Source: Steromphala cineraria
Taxonomy: Eukaryota > Mollusca > Gastropoda > Trochida > Trochidae
Assembly (NCBI GenBank): GCA_916613615.1
Contig: OU744730.1
Location: 6,169,582-6,233,581 of the forward strand
DNA: 64,000 bases
Reading direction: 5' to 3'
Of the stretch, positions 1-11,299 are shown piece after piece (position 1 is the stretch's first letter; each line of letters begins with the position of its first letter). The notes under the pieces were generated by a model. That model saw only the letters and a program-made list of their open reading frames with translations, did not search any database and was not told the origin of the DNA. Position numbers and translations under genes: made by a program.

Positions 1-920
1 ATTTGCAGAATGACTGAAAGACCTAGACATATTTTCTACGTCTGCTGACTTATTAAGTTTGATCCTTTTATAACGTTGAACATTTGTATATGTCAATGGT
101 CGTTTATGGAATCATCTTCTATGGGTATATACGCACTACACTTATGATCATAGAGATCAATGGAATATAACCTTATTCAAGAAATTTATAGTCAAACGGT
201 TAGATAAGTAAAGATGTGGAGTCTGAGTTTCGTCATTTCTAATAAATGGTAATGAAAATATGTCAGCAATGGTTAGCATGTGTATTCAGTATCACTCGTG
301 GAGACAATGTAATTTTACTGCTAGATGTCAATAATCAGACTTTCTTTGAAACTGTGATAGTTATTTGTACCTCAAATACCTCTGCTACGATCGAGGATAC
401 GTCTTATGACAGGAGGAATATGGACACTTTAGTATATGTGAATGATATTAAAGTTATATATCTAGAAAAAATGAAAAAGTGTGTCATTTTTATGCATTCG
501 TCCTCTTTATCTAAATCAGGTCAAATTACAATGCCGTTAACATTCGAATTGATTTGATAAGAGTATAAATAACTTTTTTGGATCGTTGAAAATCTGAGGA
601 AAAGATATTTGCTATCGATGAAATCTAAGAAAATGACATTTATCTAACACTTGAACATACGCTAACTGACGAACGGTTTTACGTACATCGGGTTGGATTG
701 CGATGGTGTATTTATATAAATAATCATACGTTCTTAATTTGACATTGAGGAGTTTGCTTTTAAATCTATCTTTTGTCAAGTATTCAATGCCCACATACCA
801 TTTAGGGAAGTGAAAAATAGCATAGTACTTTGAACGTTGCATGGTATCAGAGGCCTCTGAATGCTTAAGCGTTGCACCAAAGTAATAGACACAATGTGTT
901 GATTTCTACCAAGTGTTCAT
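1..920. other. No recognisable gene; left flank
   Basis: I see no gene, repeat or RNA structure here that I can name. Two open frames of 103 and 76 codons lie at 246-557 (+) and 612-842 (-). Neither has recognisable motifs or splice context, and frames of that length are expected by chance in DNA this AT-rich. Confidence 0.5.
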
Positions 921-924
921 TACA

Positions 925-1540
925 GACACATTATATAACCTTCTATTTATGAGTGGATTTGGATTCATATGGCTATCGCAAGAAGTTGGCGACATAGATA
1001 CCTTTCTTTTAACCTTTAGACAAAGACTGAAAGATAGGAATGGTGCGATAAACTAAATCAGTCAAAAGTGTTAGTCCATTACCGTCAACACAAATCTATT
1101 TTAGATATTGAATTTTATTTATGCCACTTTTCATCCAAAGCAAAACGAAGACTGTTGTTTCTATTACGACCATCACAACTGCCGCTACGAGCAAACACAG
1201 GAAGACGGGAATCACTGCCCTACGATGAAAGACTGTGTCAAATGTGCAACATGAATGTTGTCGAGGACGAGTATCATTTCTGTCTGGTGTGCCCACAATA
1301 CTCTGCTTCAAGACTGAAATACATCCCAAAATCAGTTCAACCATTTATCGATTGCATCATTTTTACAATCTTATCAATTGCAACAATATTGAAATGCTAA
1401 AAAATATCTACCATTATCTCAAAGAGTCACTTGCCACCCGTAAAACATTGCTCACTGTCTGATTCATATGCATTTTGCCATCTTATGTTTCATTATACTT
1501 AAATTATGCCTGTTAAAATGTACTTGGGCCGTTGGCCTTT
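925..1540 (+). pseudogene. LINE (non-LTR retrotransposon) ORF2 3' end, decayed
   Basis: This is a remnant of the C-terminal end of a LINE ORF2 protein, which carries the reverse transcriptase in intact elements. Around 945-1030 the translation reads like SGFGFIWLSQEVGD followed by TFRQRLKDR. After a frame break, 1068-1340 gives a Cys/His segment with DERLCQMCNMNVVEDEYHF then CPQYSASRLKYIP, the familiar EDExHF...C tail of many animal LINEs. A second frame change near 1340 continues with YLKESLATRKTLLTV and a stop at about 1460. The following 3' UTR carries GGCCGTTGGCCT at 1529-1540. Stops and at least two frameshifts make it dead. The clade is not certain. Confidence 0.7.
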
Positions 1541-1546
1541 ATACAT

Positions 1547-1709
1547 ATACAGAACGTCATACGTGTGCATTTGGGTCGTTTGTATTGAACGAGTAGATGT
1601 CATGGACGCGGAGGAACAACGAGTTCGAAGAACGAGTTGTTTCTCCGCGTCCATGACATCTTCGAGTTCAATACAAACGACCCAAATGCACACGTATGAC
1701 GTTCTGTAT
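1547..1709. repeat. Near-perfect 163-bp palindrome (fold-back)
   Basis: The left arm, about 1547-1625, is the reverse complement of about 1631-1709 apart from a handful of mismatches. For example ACAGAACGTCATACGTGTGC at 1549 pairs with the block ending GACGTTCTGT at 1707. The two arms meet with almost no spacer (apex near 1624-1630), so the DNA could extrude as a cruciform and a transcript would be a long hairpin. Because of the symmetry, similar open frames of 94-98 codons appear on both strands; I do not regard them as genes. The block begins a few bases after the LINE 3' terminus, so it may be an inverted duplication made during LINE insertion or an independent fold-back element. Confidence 0.85.
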
Positions 1710-1994
1710 TTATTATATACTGTCTTTTTAACCTTTTTAAAAGTAATTTTGAATTGCTTAAATAATCCGAGACGTCGCTTTGCGCATTGATACATAATGC
1801 AAAGAAGGCGATTACCTATGACAAGCTCGACTGATGATTTGATACCTCAATTATCTGTTTATTTTCTCAATACTTTGCGTAGTTAAACGTAAGAGGCAAT
1901 TTTCTCAAGTGTGAAAACTAAATACAGTGATAAAAGGTTATCCTTAGTACTTATTTATAAGTTCTGAATATGATAAACGTAAGTTCAGGATTCC

Positions 1995-2115
1995 GAGCGA
2001 CGGGATCCTTTCACACGACGTCACCATGGAAATGACGTCATAATCGTTGTAGGCTATGACGTCATAGGGCCAAGTGTCGCTGGCGATGTTCTCGGAGTTT
2101 TGTTTAGGATTCCTA
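1995..2115 (+). repeat. Partial fold-back element, head region only
   Basis: This stretch carries three GACGTCA-type motifs, including the perfect 14-bp palindrome CTATGACGTCATAG at 2054-2067. They are followed by GTCGCTGGCGATGTTCTC and GGAGTTTTGTTTAG. The arrangement resembles the 5' part of the fold-back elements at 3.4-4.0 and 33.4 kb, but no terminal hairpin follows. It is probably a decayed or truncated relative; the similarity is weak outside the palindromes. Confidence 0.35.
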
Positions 2116-2334
2116 TTTTATAGTGTTTTGCAGTTTCTTTACTAACGATAACACTAATTTCTCACTATATTATTCTTCAATATTATATTAAAAAGTAGGT
2201 TTGTTACAAATGCAGTTGAGATACGTCAAATCCGGTGTTCTAATAAGAAAAATGATTGTTACGAACGGAAAGTTGCGAGAATTGCCGAAGCTTGAAAAAA
2301 GTAGAACCGGCAGGCGTGCAATACGGATTCTGGA

Positions 2335-2372
2335 GTGCAATACGGAATTTGAAGACGTATTCCGGATTGCAC
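2335..2372. repeat. Short inverted repeat
   Basis: GTGCAATACGGAAT at 2335 and ATTCCGGATTGCAC at 2359 are inverted copies with one mismatch around a 10-base loop. A third partial copy, GTGCAATACGGAT, lies just upstream at 2316. No function can be assigned. Confidence 0.5.
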
Positions 2373-2644
2373 CCTTGTATTACTATCCTAAGATTACATG
2401 AGTATATAATAAAGAAATACAGATTACATTATAAAATATGACCCTTCGTACAGATTGTTTTCTGGTAAGCGTTTGTAAATGAAACCTTCAGAGTTCCACT
2501 ATATTAACACGGCAGACCATTCTTCTAGAGGAAAGGATTGTGACACCAAAAAGATTAACAAGATTTTCCGTTTTAAGATTCCTAGTGTAAAAAACAAGAA
2601 ATTTCGGAGTATATCCTGACTCCTTTATCTAGTCGCATACGCCG

Positions 2645-2955
2645 AAACGTGCTTTTTTCTCAATAAAGAAGATGAAAACAAGAAAGTCCTTCTTTCTTAC
2701 GAATATAAATCTTTAAAACCTTTCAATACGTGCTTTTCTTAATATAGAAGATGTTAACAAGACATGTCCTCTTTCTTACGAATATCAATCTTTAAAACAT
2801 TTCAATACGTGCTTTTCTTAATATAGAAGATGTTAACAAGACATATCCTCTTTCTTACGAATACCACTCCTTAAAACCTTTCAATACGTGCTTTTCTCAA
2901 TAACGGAGATGTCAAGACAATTCTGCTTGTCTTACGAATATCACTTTTAAGACCT
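2645..2955. repeat. Tandem repeat, about 80 bp x 4
   Basis: Four head-to-tail units start at about 2647, 2728, 2807 and 2886 (spacing 81, 79, 79). Each begins ACGTGCTTTTCT, then AATAnAGAAGATG, a pyrimidine-rich middle with CTTTCTTACGAATA, and ends TTTAAAACcTTTCAAT. The middle two are most alike and the last has drifted most. Confidence 0.85.
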
Positions 2956-3379
2956 TAAAAGACTTGATTTCATTTACAAAGGACTTACTAAATGTTATCA
3001 TGAAGATTCATGGTAGTGATCGCCTCGCCTCACACATTCACGGCATACAGCACATGCTACTGAGCCCCTGGTGACACATAAGTAATAAAGTCTATACCAG
3101 AACTCTGAGCTATTACGGACACCCCACTGCTTCAGCGAGTGTGTATCCAGGCAATGCAGTAATCTAATAGAGAAAGTAAATGTTAATTACGCTCTGGCTT
3201 CCTGCAGACCCGTGGCACACTCTTGTATGGATTTCAGTTATTACTTGTGCTCAAGTTGCCAATTAATGTTTTCTGGAAAGGCATTGTGCCCTTCGTACCA
3301 TCATTTATTTTAGGAAATTAAATTTAGGCATTTGATGAAATGTGTTTAGAAGTAACATGATATATCCATGTTTATTAGT

Positions 3380-3690
3380 CGTCCGTGTTAGATATCACGG
3401 TGTTATATTTATACGGCAATATTCAACTAGTGTAATACCACAAAGCTCGTATGACGTCATAATAGTGTGTTGATGTAATACAATGTACTCACGCAGTCAT
3501 AATGGCTGCCGTGTCGCAGAAATGTAAGTTCGTCGGTAAGTTTGTTTGATGAGTGGGGCAAGTGATAAACAGAATACTAAACTTCCTTCCATTTTATACT
3601 ATTTTTAGTTAACTCCTGAATGATTTTGTATCAAACTCGCTTTCGCTTGTCTTATACAAAATCTTAAACTCGTTTATTAAAAATAGTTAT
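3380..3690 (+). mobile_element. Fold-back element, copy 1 (right arm truncated)
   Basis: The head contains GTGTTATATTTATACGGCAA, a TATGACGTCATA palindrome at 3450-3461 and GGCTGCCGTGTCGCAG. The tail is a hairpin: AACAGAATACTAAAC, then an arm reading TACTATTTTTAG...GATTTTGTATCAAA, the loop CTCGCTTTCGCTTG, and a return arm ending TTAAAAATAGT. The outer part of the return arm is missing because a second element begins immediately. No protein is encoded; it is a non-autonomous element of unknown superfamily. Confidence 0.65.
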
Positions 3691-4050
3691 TACACGCCCG
3701 TGTAAGATACCGCAGTGTTATATTTATACGGCAATATTAAACTAGTGTAATATCACAATGAAAGTTTGACGTCACAGAAGTGAGCTGTTGTGACGTCACA
3801 ATGTAAGCGCTTCGTCACAATGGGTGCCGAGTCGCGGAACTGTTAGTTTCAGCACATTTTCGGCAAGTTTTCGTGATTTTTAGGGCAAGTAATAAACAGA
3901 ATACTAAACTTCCTTCCATTTAATACTATTGTTATTAAACCCGTGAATGATTTGTTATCAAACTCGCTTTCGCTCGTTTTATACAAAATCATTAACTCGT
4001 TTAATACAAATAGTATTAAATGGAAGGTCGTTTAGTATCCTCTATTAATA
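3691..4050 (+). mobile_element. Fold-back element, copy 2 (complete hairpin)
   Basis: This unit is homologous to the previous one at a spacing of about 315 bp. The head has the same GTTATATTTATACGGCAA block and two TGACGTCA motifs. The hairpin is complete. The left arm runs from TAATAAACAGAATACTAAAC, through CCTTCCATTTAATACTATT, to the loop CTCGCTTTCGCTCG. The right arm returns through AATAGTATTAAATGGAAGG and closes with GTTTAGTATCCTCTATTA. The arms pair over about 70 bases with few mismatches. Confidence 0.75.
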
Positions 4051-5745
4051 TGGTAAGTGCATGTTAAATGTTATATTCAGCTGTAAATGAAGACAATGTT
4101 CTTAACGAGATTATAATCAGTTAAAATTTATATGATTTCTTCATTATCACAAAGTGTACTAAAGCGCTACAGAAATGGTATTGATAAACATCTTTAGCAA
4201 CGAACTTCACTTTCAGAGTAAACGCTACATTTGATTAACACTTACACATAAGCTGACTGAGGAGAGGTTTACATATATAATTTAACCTTTCCATTTGTAT
4301 GTTTCCTGAGTAAATAAATGTAAGATCGTTTGTAATGTCCTTTACTTTCATTATGTCAACCATCTTGGATGTAGCTAATGCAAATATGTTAACGTCTTGT
4401 CAATATGAGGTAAATGTACTTTATGTTATCCCTTATCCATTCCACATCTTGTATTTGTTAACACTCATGTTTTACAATCCATTTCATGCGACGTGCTTAG
4501 CGTCATTACGTGCCGTGTTGTATTACATAAAAGATTTTCATAATCCACTTTAGGCACGTTAGTGGTATAATTGTATGGAATGTAATCATCACAAGGAACA
4601 TTTCAATATGCATAGCCTAAGGGTAGATGCTCTCATGCAAAGTACAATAACATATCATCCATACAGCCATCCATCAACTCTCGCAATGCTCTTTACATGC
4701 TGATTGGTGATTTGCCTGCTTTATGGGCCCATTGCGTCATAATGACGATCAAATCCTTTTTACAGGCTATCTTTAGTTGGTCAGTGATGTTGCCGGTTCT
4801 AGTTACAGAAACAAGTCCAACAATAACTCTTGGAGAAATGCTTTCAAAATGACATGCCTTCGAAAAAAATGAGAATATAATCAATACAATGGCAGAGAAT
4901 TAAGCTAGGGTAACGAGCTCATAACCCTTCAATCTCAATACTAAATGAATATTTGCATCCTTTGTGCAGTCAACTATTTACGTCAATTATTTCTCAGAAA
5001 TGAGAATGGAACCGGAAAATATGCTTGACATCTTTGATGCAATTGAAAGGTTAACTAATACCCTTGTGCATCTGAAGACAATGTTATCTAAAGATGGTAA
5101 TTTACTGCTGAATACATCTATAATAATGTTTCAATAATTTTTTATTACACAAAGGTAAATAGGGAAAAACTAATAAAGTCAAATTATTTACTTCTAATAT
5201 CAAGAATGAAAATGAGGGGAAACTCCTTAATTGGGTTCATAACAGAAATAACGAGCATTGTAATACTTTCAGTCATTCAGATAAATGCGGATATTCATAA
5301 AGGCTTCTATAAATAAATCACAAAATCCAACATAAATCACGCAGCCCAAGGAAGCAGAAAACATCACATGTTTGCCGTCTTTTACACGAATCTTGTTTGG
5401 CATAATGGAGCGGTTTTCCTATGACAATATAATACTCTCATTAGTTGATGATATTGTAACATTGTCCCACGTCCAATTGTCTCATTAGTTCCTGGGATTG
5501 TAACGATACTTCGTGTCCAATTGACGCCTTAAATTGATGAATTACTGTTTCTCATTACAATCACCATGGATTTTTGCATTGCTTTATCCCATCAGCGTGT
5601 GAGCTATTACCCTGTATCCAAATTCAATACCGGGCGTTACAAGTCATGTCTCATTATGACAGCTACTTCTTCTAATGAGGAAACAAGTGGAAAGAATGCC
5701 AGCTTCAATGTAGAGATATTTGTTGCTGTCAGGAAGACAAACGCT
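4051..5745. other. No recognisable gene or repeat
   Basis: The stretch is AT-rich unique-looking sequence. Open frames of 63-72 codons at 4335-4553 (+) and 4693-4884 (-) show no recognisable motif. No tRNA-like, splice-paired or inverted structures stand out. Confidence 0.4.
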
Positions 5746-5749
5746 TTTG

Positions 5750-6620
5750 CCTCATCATTAGCATTCCCCAAACTAAAAAGTAGTTCCAATTCATTTCAAA
5801 TATTTATTCGTTCCTGTGCTATTTTATCCGCCTTCATTGAAGTTACAAATTAGGAATTTAAGTCGTACATTTGCCTCTTCATTACCTTGGCCAATCCAAA
5901 ATAAAGTTCCTCTCTCAAAAATTATTTCAAATATTTATTCGTTCCTGTGATATTTCACACGTTTTATCCGCCTTCATCAAAGTTACAAATTAGGAATTTA
6001 TGTCTTACATTTGCCTCTACATTAGCATGGTCAATCCAAAAAAGTAGTTCCTCTCTAAAACAAATTATTTCGATTATTTATTCGTTCCTGTGACATTTCT
6101 CAAACTTTATGCGTCGTCATCAACGTGACAAACGACTTGTGTTTAACGGTATTAAAGTCTTACATTTACCTCTTCATAAGCATGGCCAATCCGAAAAGTA
6201 TTTTCTCTCTAAAAATATATTTCGAATATTTATTCGTTCCTGTGATATTTCTCACGCTATATGTGCCTTCATCAAAGTTTCAAATGACTTGTGTTTAACG
6301 GTATAAAAGTCTTACATTTACCTCTTCGTAAGCATGGCCAATCCAAAAAAGTAGTTCCTCTCTCAAAATTATTTTAAATATTTATTCGTTCCTCTGACAT
6401 TTCAAATGTTTTATTCGCCTTTATCAAAGTTACATATGACTTGTGTTAAACGGTATTAAAGTCTTACATACATTTACCTCTTCATTAGCATGTCAAATTC
6501 AAAAAGTAGTTCCTCCCCAAATTTCTTTCAAACTTGTATTCTTGTTCCTGTGATATTTAACACGCTTTTGTGCCTTCATCAAATTAATAATAATTAATAA
6601 ATTGTGTTAAAAGGAATTTT
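5750..6620. repeat. Tandem repeat, about 130-156 bp x 6
   Basis: Six units are marked by TTTATTCGTTCCTGTGA-like cores starting at 5810, 5941, 6084, 6236, 6388 and 6544. Each unit runs through GCCTTCATCAAAGTTACAAA, a stretch like TTAAAGTCTTACATTTACC, then TCTTCATTAGCATGGCCAAT and AAAAAGTAGTTCCTCTC. The spacing grows from 131 to 156 bp along the array through small indels, and divergence between neighbours shows the array is old. Confidence 0.85.
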
Positions 6621-7139
6621 AGTTTTACATCAAGAACGGAATCTCCATTTCGTGCATCGATATTTGTAATTATACCCTCATTGTAAATAGCATTATATTA
6701 TTCTACCACTTTATATAATGGATAATGCAATTAAATGTGGTATTCCTAGCAAAATATCCACGTTGGCTGTTAATAAAATAAGGCGATTGTTAGAGATTAC
6801 TCAGCAGTACAACAAAGCGCAAAATACGTTAGATGTCACGAGCGTATTTATACAGAAGAAGCGTGTTGAACTCATGTGAAGGATTTTCTCTTAACTATAT
6901 TTCCCTATAGACAGATGTCCACCTGTCATCTTTGGAATAATCCGGATAGCAGTGTGTTTCCAATCAATGGTCAGATCAGTCAAAACTAGCTGACCTGGCA
7001 AAATCAGACTGACCATTCCGGCCAAGTGAACAGGTCATTCAATTGCAAATTGTGGTCAACAACGCTTGTTCGGACACAGTTCTCTAAACTCTGATTAAAA
7101 TTAGCTGATTCCTTACAACAACGCATGTTATCTGCTCAA

Positions 7140-7395
7140 ATGAGGAGCTATATATCATAAAATAGTATCAGCTCCAAGATACGTATGCGCCCTTTCTTAA
7201 AATGTAAAGTATGATTCCATTACAAGAAAAAGACTCATAATAGTGACGATCATTTATAAATCATTTTTAGGAGCTATATATTATAAAGCAGTATAAGCAG
7301 CAATATACTTATACGTTCTGTTTTAAATGTACAGTGTGATCCTTATTCCAAAAAGGACCATAATAGTTAGTATCATTATTTTATGATCATCAGTG
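7140..7395. repeat. Two-copy tandem duplication, about 127 bp
   Basis: GAGGAGCTATATATCATAAA at about 7142 and TAGGAGCTATATATTATAAA at about 7269 begin two related units. Each continues through a GTAT(A/C)AGC block, AAATGTA(A/C)AGT and a CATAATAGT stretch. The copies are clearly diverged. Confidence 0.6.
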
Positions 7396-7440
7396 AATTA
7401 CTGGGTTTTATCAGTGAAATAAAATGTCTATAAGGCCACA

Positions 7441-7604
7441 GTGACGATATCTATATTTTTACTATGAACGTTGATTATTTATTATATCGTCACTGGTCAA
7501 GTGCCGGAACTACTTTCAGCTTTTGTAACAAATAGGGGCAACTTTGCAGTTTATTATAGGATTTTAATTTCATGTCTCAGTAGAAATCCTATAATAAATA
7601 GAAT
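7441..7604. repeat. Two adjacent small hairpins
   Basis: GTGACGATAT at 7441 is the inverse of ATATCGTCAC at 7484-7493. About 55 bases further on, TTTATTATAGGATTTT at about 7550 is the inverse of AAATCCTATAATAAA at about 7589-7603. The second ends where the fold-back hairpin at 7604-7780 begins. The three may form one composite non-autonomous element. Confidence 0.55.
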
Positions 7605-7780
7605 CCTTAATGTTATTATTCCAAATACCAGGTATATTGCATCTTGTGACATGGGTAAAGTTGATATTTTATTCGTGGCTGCGCCACTTGGGAAATATCA
7701 ACCTTACCCATATGCATGACACTCGATGAAATAAACCTGGTATTTGGAAAGCTACATTAAGTATCCTCTATTTATCAACC
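7604..7780 (+). mobile_element. Fold-back hairpin with a different arm sequence
   Basis: The left terminus AATAGAATCCTTAATGT and right terminus ACATTAAGTATCCTCTATTT match the ends of the elements at 3.7-4.05 and 33.4-33.8 kb. The arms are unrelated to those: TTCCAAATACCAGGTATATT pairs with AATAAACCTGGTATTTGGAA, and CATGGGTAAAGTTGATATTT pairs with AAATATCAACCTTACCCAT. The turn is the self-complementary TGGCTGCGCCA, near the position of the CTCGCTTTCGCTCG loop of the others. It may share termini with that family while carrying its own arms. Confidence 0.7.
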
Positions 7781-8429
7781 ATGTGGTTAAAAATGGATGA
7801 AGGACTTTATCATTTATAAACAAAGATTTTGAAGATATTTGACTTAAACTTTGATATTGCATCGGACAAATTATCTACACCAAAAATGTTTATAATGTTG
7901 AATAAACTACATAACAAATGTTTATACACATCAAAACATAACTTTTGTATTGGATATTGAGATATAAACAAAAAGTCACCAAAACGCCAAATGTTCGTTC
8001 TATGCATGTCTATGTGTAGCAAACGAGAGGAATTCAATTCGTCTTGAATGTTCAATTCGATCACTTAATTTGCCTTGAACATTTACTACATCTCTGCAAC
8101 AAAGTGTACACGATCGATTACAAACTCTGAAAAAGTTTCTGAATTCAAAACCAGGAAAGTCGAAACTTCATTCCAAAGTAAACTTTGTAATAAGATCAAT
8201 CGTCGCCTTTGGCAACATTTTACCCAAAGTGGATAATTACCCCCTTTCAATTTGGAACTTGTACTTATGTTGTCTGTAGATCAATAGGCGTAGGGGCTTT
8301 AGTTACGAGTATATATTACAGGTGTCAGTGAGACTACGGTCTGTCCAGCCTAGCTCCTTCAAATACACCTCTAGTCTTTAAACTATCAAGACAAACACCT
8401 TACGTCGGAGGTATTTCATTAGCAAACGC

Positions 8430-8800
8430 GAAAATAGAAGGCAAATCAGAGTTCGAAAGTTCGATTAGCGAGTAATTTCACGTTTCACTATTCGCAGACA
8501 ACTGCTTGGATGATGCATAAATTATGAAGACCAATTGCAAAGATCATAGTGTAAGGACCATCTTACTCGAAGAAAGATCGCAAATCAAAGTTCAATAGGT
8601 CGAATAGCGTGTAATTTTACTTTCGATTCGCAGACAAGTGCTTGGACGATGCATACATTAAAATGACCAATACACCATCATACGCGAAGAAAGATGGCAA
8701 ATAAAAGTTCAGAAGGTCGAATATCGAGTAATTTCACTTTCGATTCGCAGACAAGTGCTTGTATGATGCATACATTAAAAAGACCAATTGGTAACACTAT
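8430..8800. repeat. Tandem repeat, about 117-139 bp x 3
   Basis: Three units start near 8441, 8580 and 8697. Each reads GCAAAT(C/A)A(A/G)AGTTC, GGTCGAATA(G/T)CG, GTAATTTCACTTTCGATTCG, CAGACAAGTGCTTG and GATGCATACATTAAA. The second and third are the most alike. Confidence 0.8.
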
Positions 8801-10017
8801 GGAGTCAGAAACATATCCCGTCATGCAACAGGGACTCATTAAGAGGATTGCTGCATATATATTCATTAAAAAACTCTATAAAAACCCATATAGACTATTG
8901 CACTTCCCTGATGGATGTGATCCGTGGGCTTGTCGATATCGGGATCACCAGGATCACATTCTTTCTATCTTCTTCCCTCAGGCTTTTTTAAGTTGATTGT
9001 CCAGATTTTCATTACTTAAGGATGCTTATAGATCGATCTCTATCCTGATAAAGAGACGTTATGTTCATCTGTTGGTTAAGATCAGCTTATAGACGCAGGG
9101 GTATCGAAGTGGCCATCTCATTTTGCCTCATCTGATCGATAAAAGCTTACCAACCCATTTACCTAATTAGAAAGGTAGTGAGAAACTTATGCAACATTGC
9201 GAGTATATATTGCATATCATCATATTTGTAACGAAAACATCTCAGTCTGTCCGGCAAAACACGGTTTATCACTTTACTTATACAACGGCTTACATCTAAT
9301 GGAAATATCGCACCAGCGTAATGGCTGAAGGGTTTGTTCTTTTGCACAATACTTGCGAGACTGACGTTACAAACCACTCTACACTATCAGATTCAAATGA
9401 CCTTTGTCTTACCATCAGTTTGATTTCAACTGAGCCGTCACGACGCCAGCAATATTTCCTACTGTTTAGGTCAGACACTGATGCCTTAACTTATCTCGAC
9501 ATATACAAGAACTGCCAACTGAAATCAGTCTCTCAGGGGGAGGAGGGGGTTCTCGGGGGCCCTGACCCCCCCCCCCCCTACACCCTAATATATTTCAAAA
9601 ATCGCTCCGACCAACCTTGCACAATTTTTTAGTGATGTATTTGGCGTCCACTTTTCAGAACCGATTGCAGGTTAAATGATCCCGTATTTGTAAAAAATCT
9701 CGACCATTTGTATCACTGCCCTATTCCACCAAATATTGCTAAATTGTCTTTGTATTTATTTAGTGAAAAAAAAACCCCGATATGAAGTCTTTAACGGTGA
9801 CATACCAAATTAAGAATCGTGGGCAACAACATATTTCTTGTGTCTACACAAACACCTAGTAATAGTATCCAAACTTCAATATCTGCCTAACGGCTTGGTT
9901 TATAATTCCCATCAGATTTATTATCCTCTCGTGTTTGAATTTCAAGGTGTTGAATATCATTCTCTTTAGTCTAATCTCTCTGACTATAATTCCTTGCTAA
10001 AATTTCCTTCTATGCAG
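8801..10017. other. No recognisable gene; one G/C-run cluster
   Basis: Overlapping short open frames on both strands (60-103 codons) lack recognisable domains. At 9534-9578 the top strand has GGGGGAGGAGGGGG, then CGGGGGCCC, then a run of 13 C (9566-9578). The G runs can pair with the C run or could stack as a quadruplex. Confidence 0.5.
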
Positions 10018-10380
10018 TAAAGGGGCAGTAGCACGTTTTTAGGGGGAATATAGGGCGATGTCAGGAAAATGAAAATAAATGGTTCCAATGGAAAGACAAT
10101 GTATTTAAACTAAATGGATCAGTAATAATTAAAATATACAACCTTAAGTTTAGCAATGCGATTCATTTTTCTTACACAAAATGAATTAAAGGTGTTCACA
10201 CAAAATGGCCGTCAATGGATTTTATGTGAATCTTCATACTTTCTCCTCTGACTATGGATGATTGGCTTGTGTAATGAGATCTTTGACACTGTCAAAAAAA
10301 TACATTTATCATTAACTTACAGTTATCGGAGAAAAATTTAAAATATAAAATTATCAAAAAACGTGCTACTGCCCCTTTAA
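10018..10380 (+). mobile_element. MITE-A copy 1
   Basis: This is a complete non-autonomous inverted-repeat element of about 360 bp. It opens TAAAGGGGCAGTAGCACGTT and closes AACGTGCTACTGCCCCTTTA. Internal landmarks recur in every copy: ATGGTTCCAATnGAAAGA, AAATGAATTAAAGGTGTTCA, ACACAAAATGGCCG and TGTGTAATGAGAT. There is no coding capacity. The TTAA/TA at the ends would suit a TA- or TTAA-targeting DNA transposase; that assignment is inference. Confidence 0.85.
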
Positions 10381-11299
10381 GATATATGTATCCTATTTGT
10401 TGTTCTCCACATCCAATCTGAAGGAGGAAAAAACTGATATTCCAAATCTACAGTAAGTGCGGAAAGTCACACTAATCTATTCAAATTATGTTTGCCGTTG
10501 TTCCAATTGTGCGGTGTGACACCTTAATTAATACCAAAAGAACCCTAAGTATTTAAAAAATACTGCCAAACCATCTGAAATCGATAGACAAAAAGTATCA
10601 ATATAAACTTTAATGTTTACAATTAAATGTTCAAATATCTAAGGTTCTATAAGCATGCAACATAAACATTGACAACATATCCACGTGCTTCAGAAATATG
10701 TTAGCTTCGAAAAAGCCTTTCTCCGAACATTTCCGTTGTACTTCAGAAAACCGTTTTGATGTTCTTTGGTTTCTTCTTCAAAGTGTTTAAAAAACATGAT
10801 ACTCGCAATGTAAATAAAGATATACAGCCAAAGTGCCTCTTACAATCTAATTAAGTTAATTTAGTACCTACTTTCACTTTAAACGTTCTTTCACACCATG
10901 TTGCATGGTATTGCAAAACCACTTAACTCAAAGTAGAAAAGTTCACTTGCAACAAAGAACAAACGTAGACAAAATAAAACTGATATTTTTTTTGCTCCAC
11001 GCAGAGTTTGTCTATGTCTGCTAAAAAGCCTTTATGCTTGGCGACCACTCAAGGACTGTGTCGTTTGACATTGCTAGATACATCGTCCTTCGAGCGGACA
11101 AAGTAGTTTATGCCAATATTATTCCAATCGGATTTTCCGAACCAAAGTCTTCCCAAGACGCAGTGAGAGGTATTTGCTTCCCAGCACAAGCGTGTGTTAA
11201 TTAGCTTATGGTGCGGCCACCAAACCTTCAGATACATTTGTCGTACATATAACAAGCAAGGTACTAAGAAACGCATGTGCTTCCTTGCCCCGTGTCAGC
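10381..11299. other. No recognisable gene; upstream of receptor exon
   Basis: This is AT-rich sequence. A 75-codon frame on the minus strand at 11049-11276 lies in slightly GC-richer DNA but shows no motif I recognise. No repeats are obvious. Confidence 0.4.

Noticed and set aside
1499..1795. Similar open frames of about 95 codons on both strands
   Set aside because: They are produced by the palindrome at 1547-1709, which reads alike on both strands. There is no start, splice or domain support.
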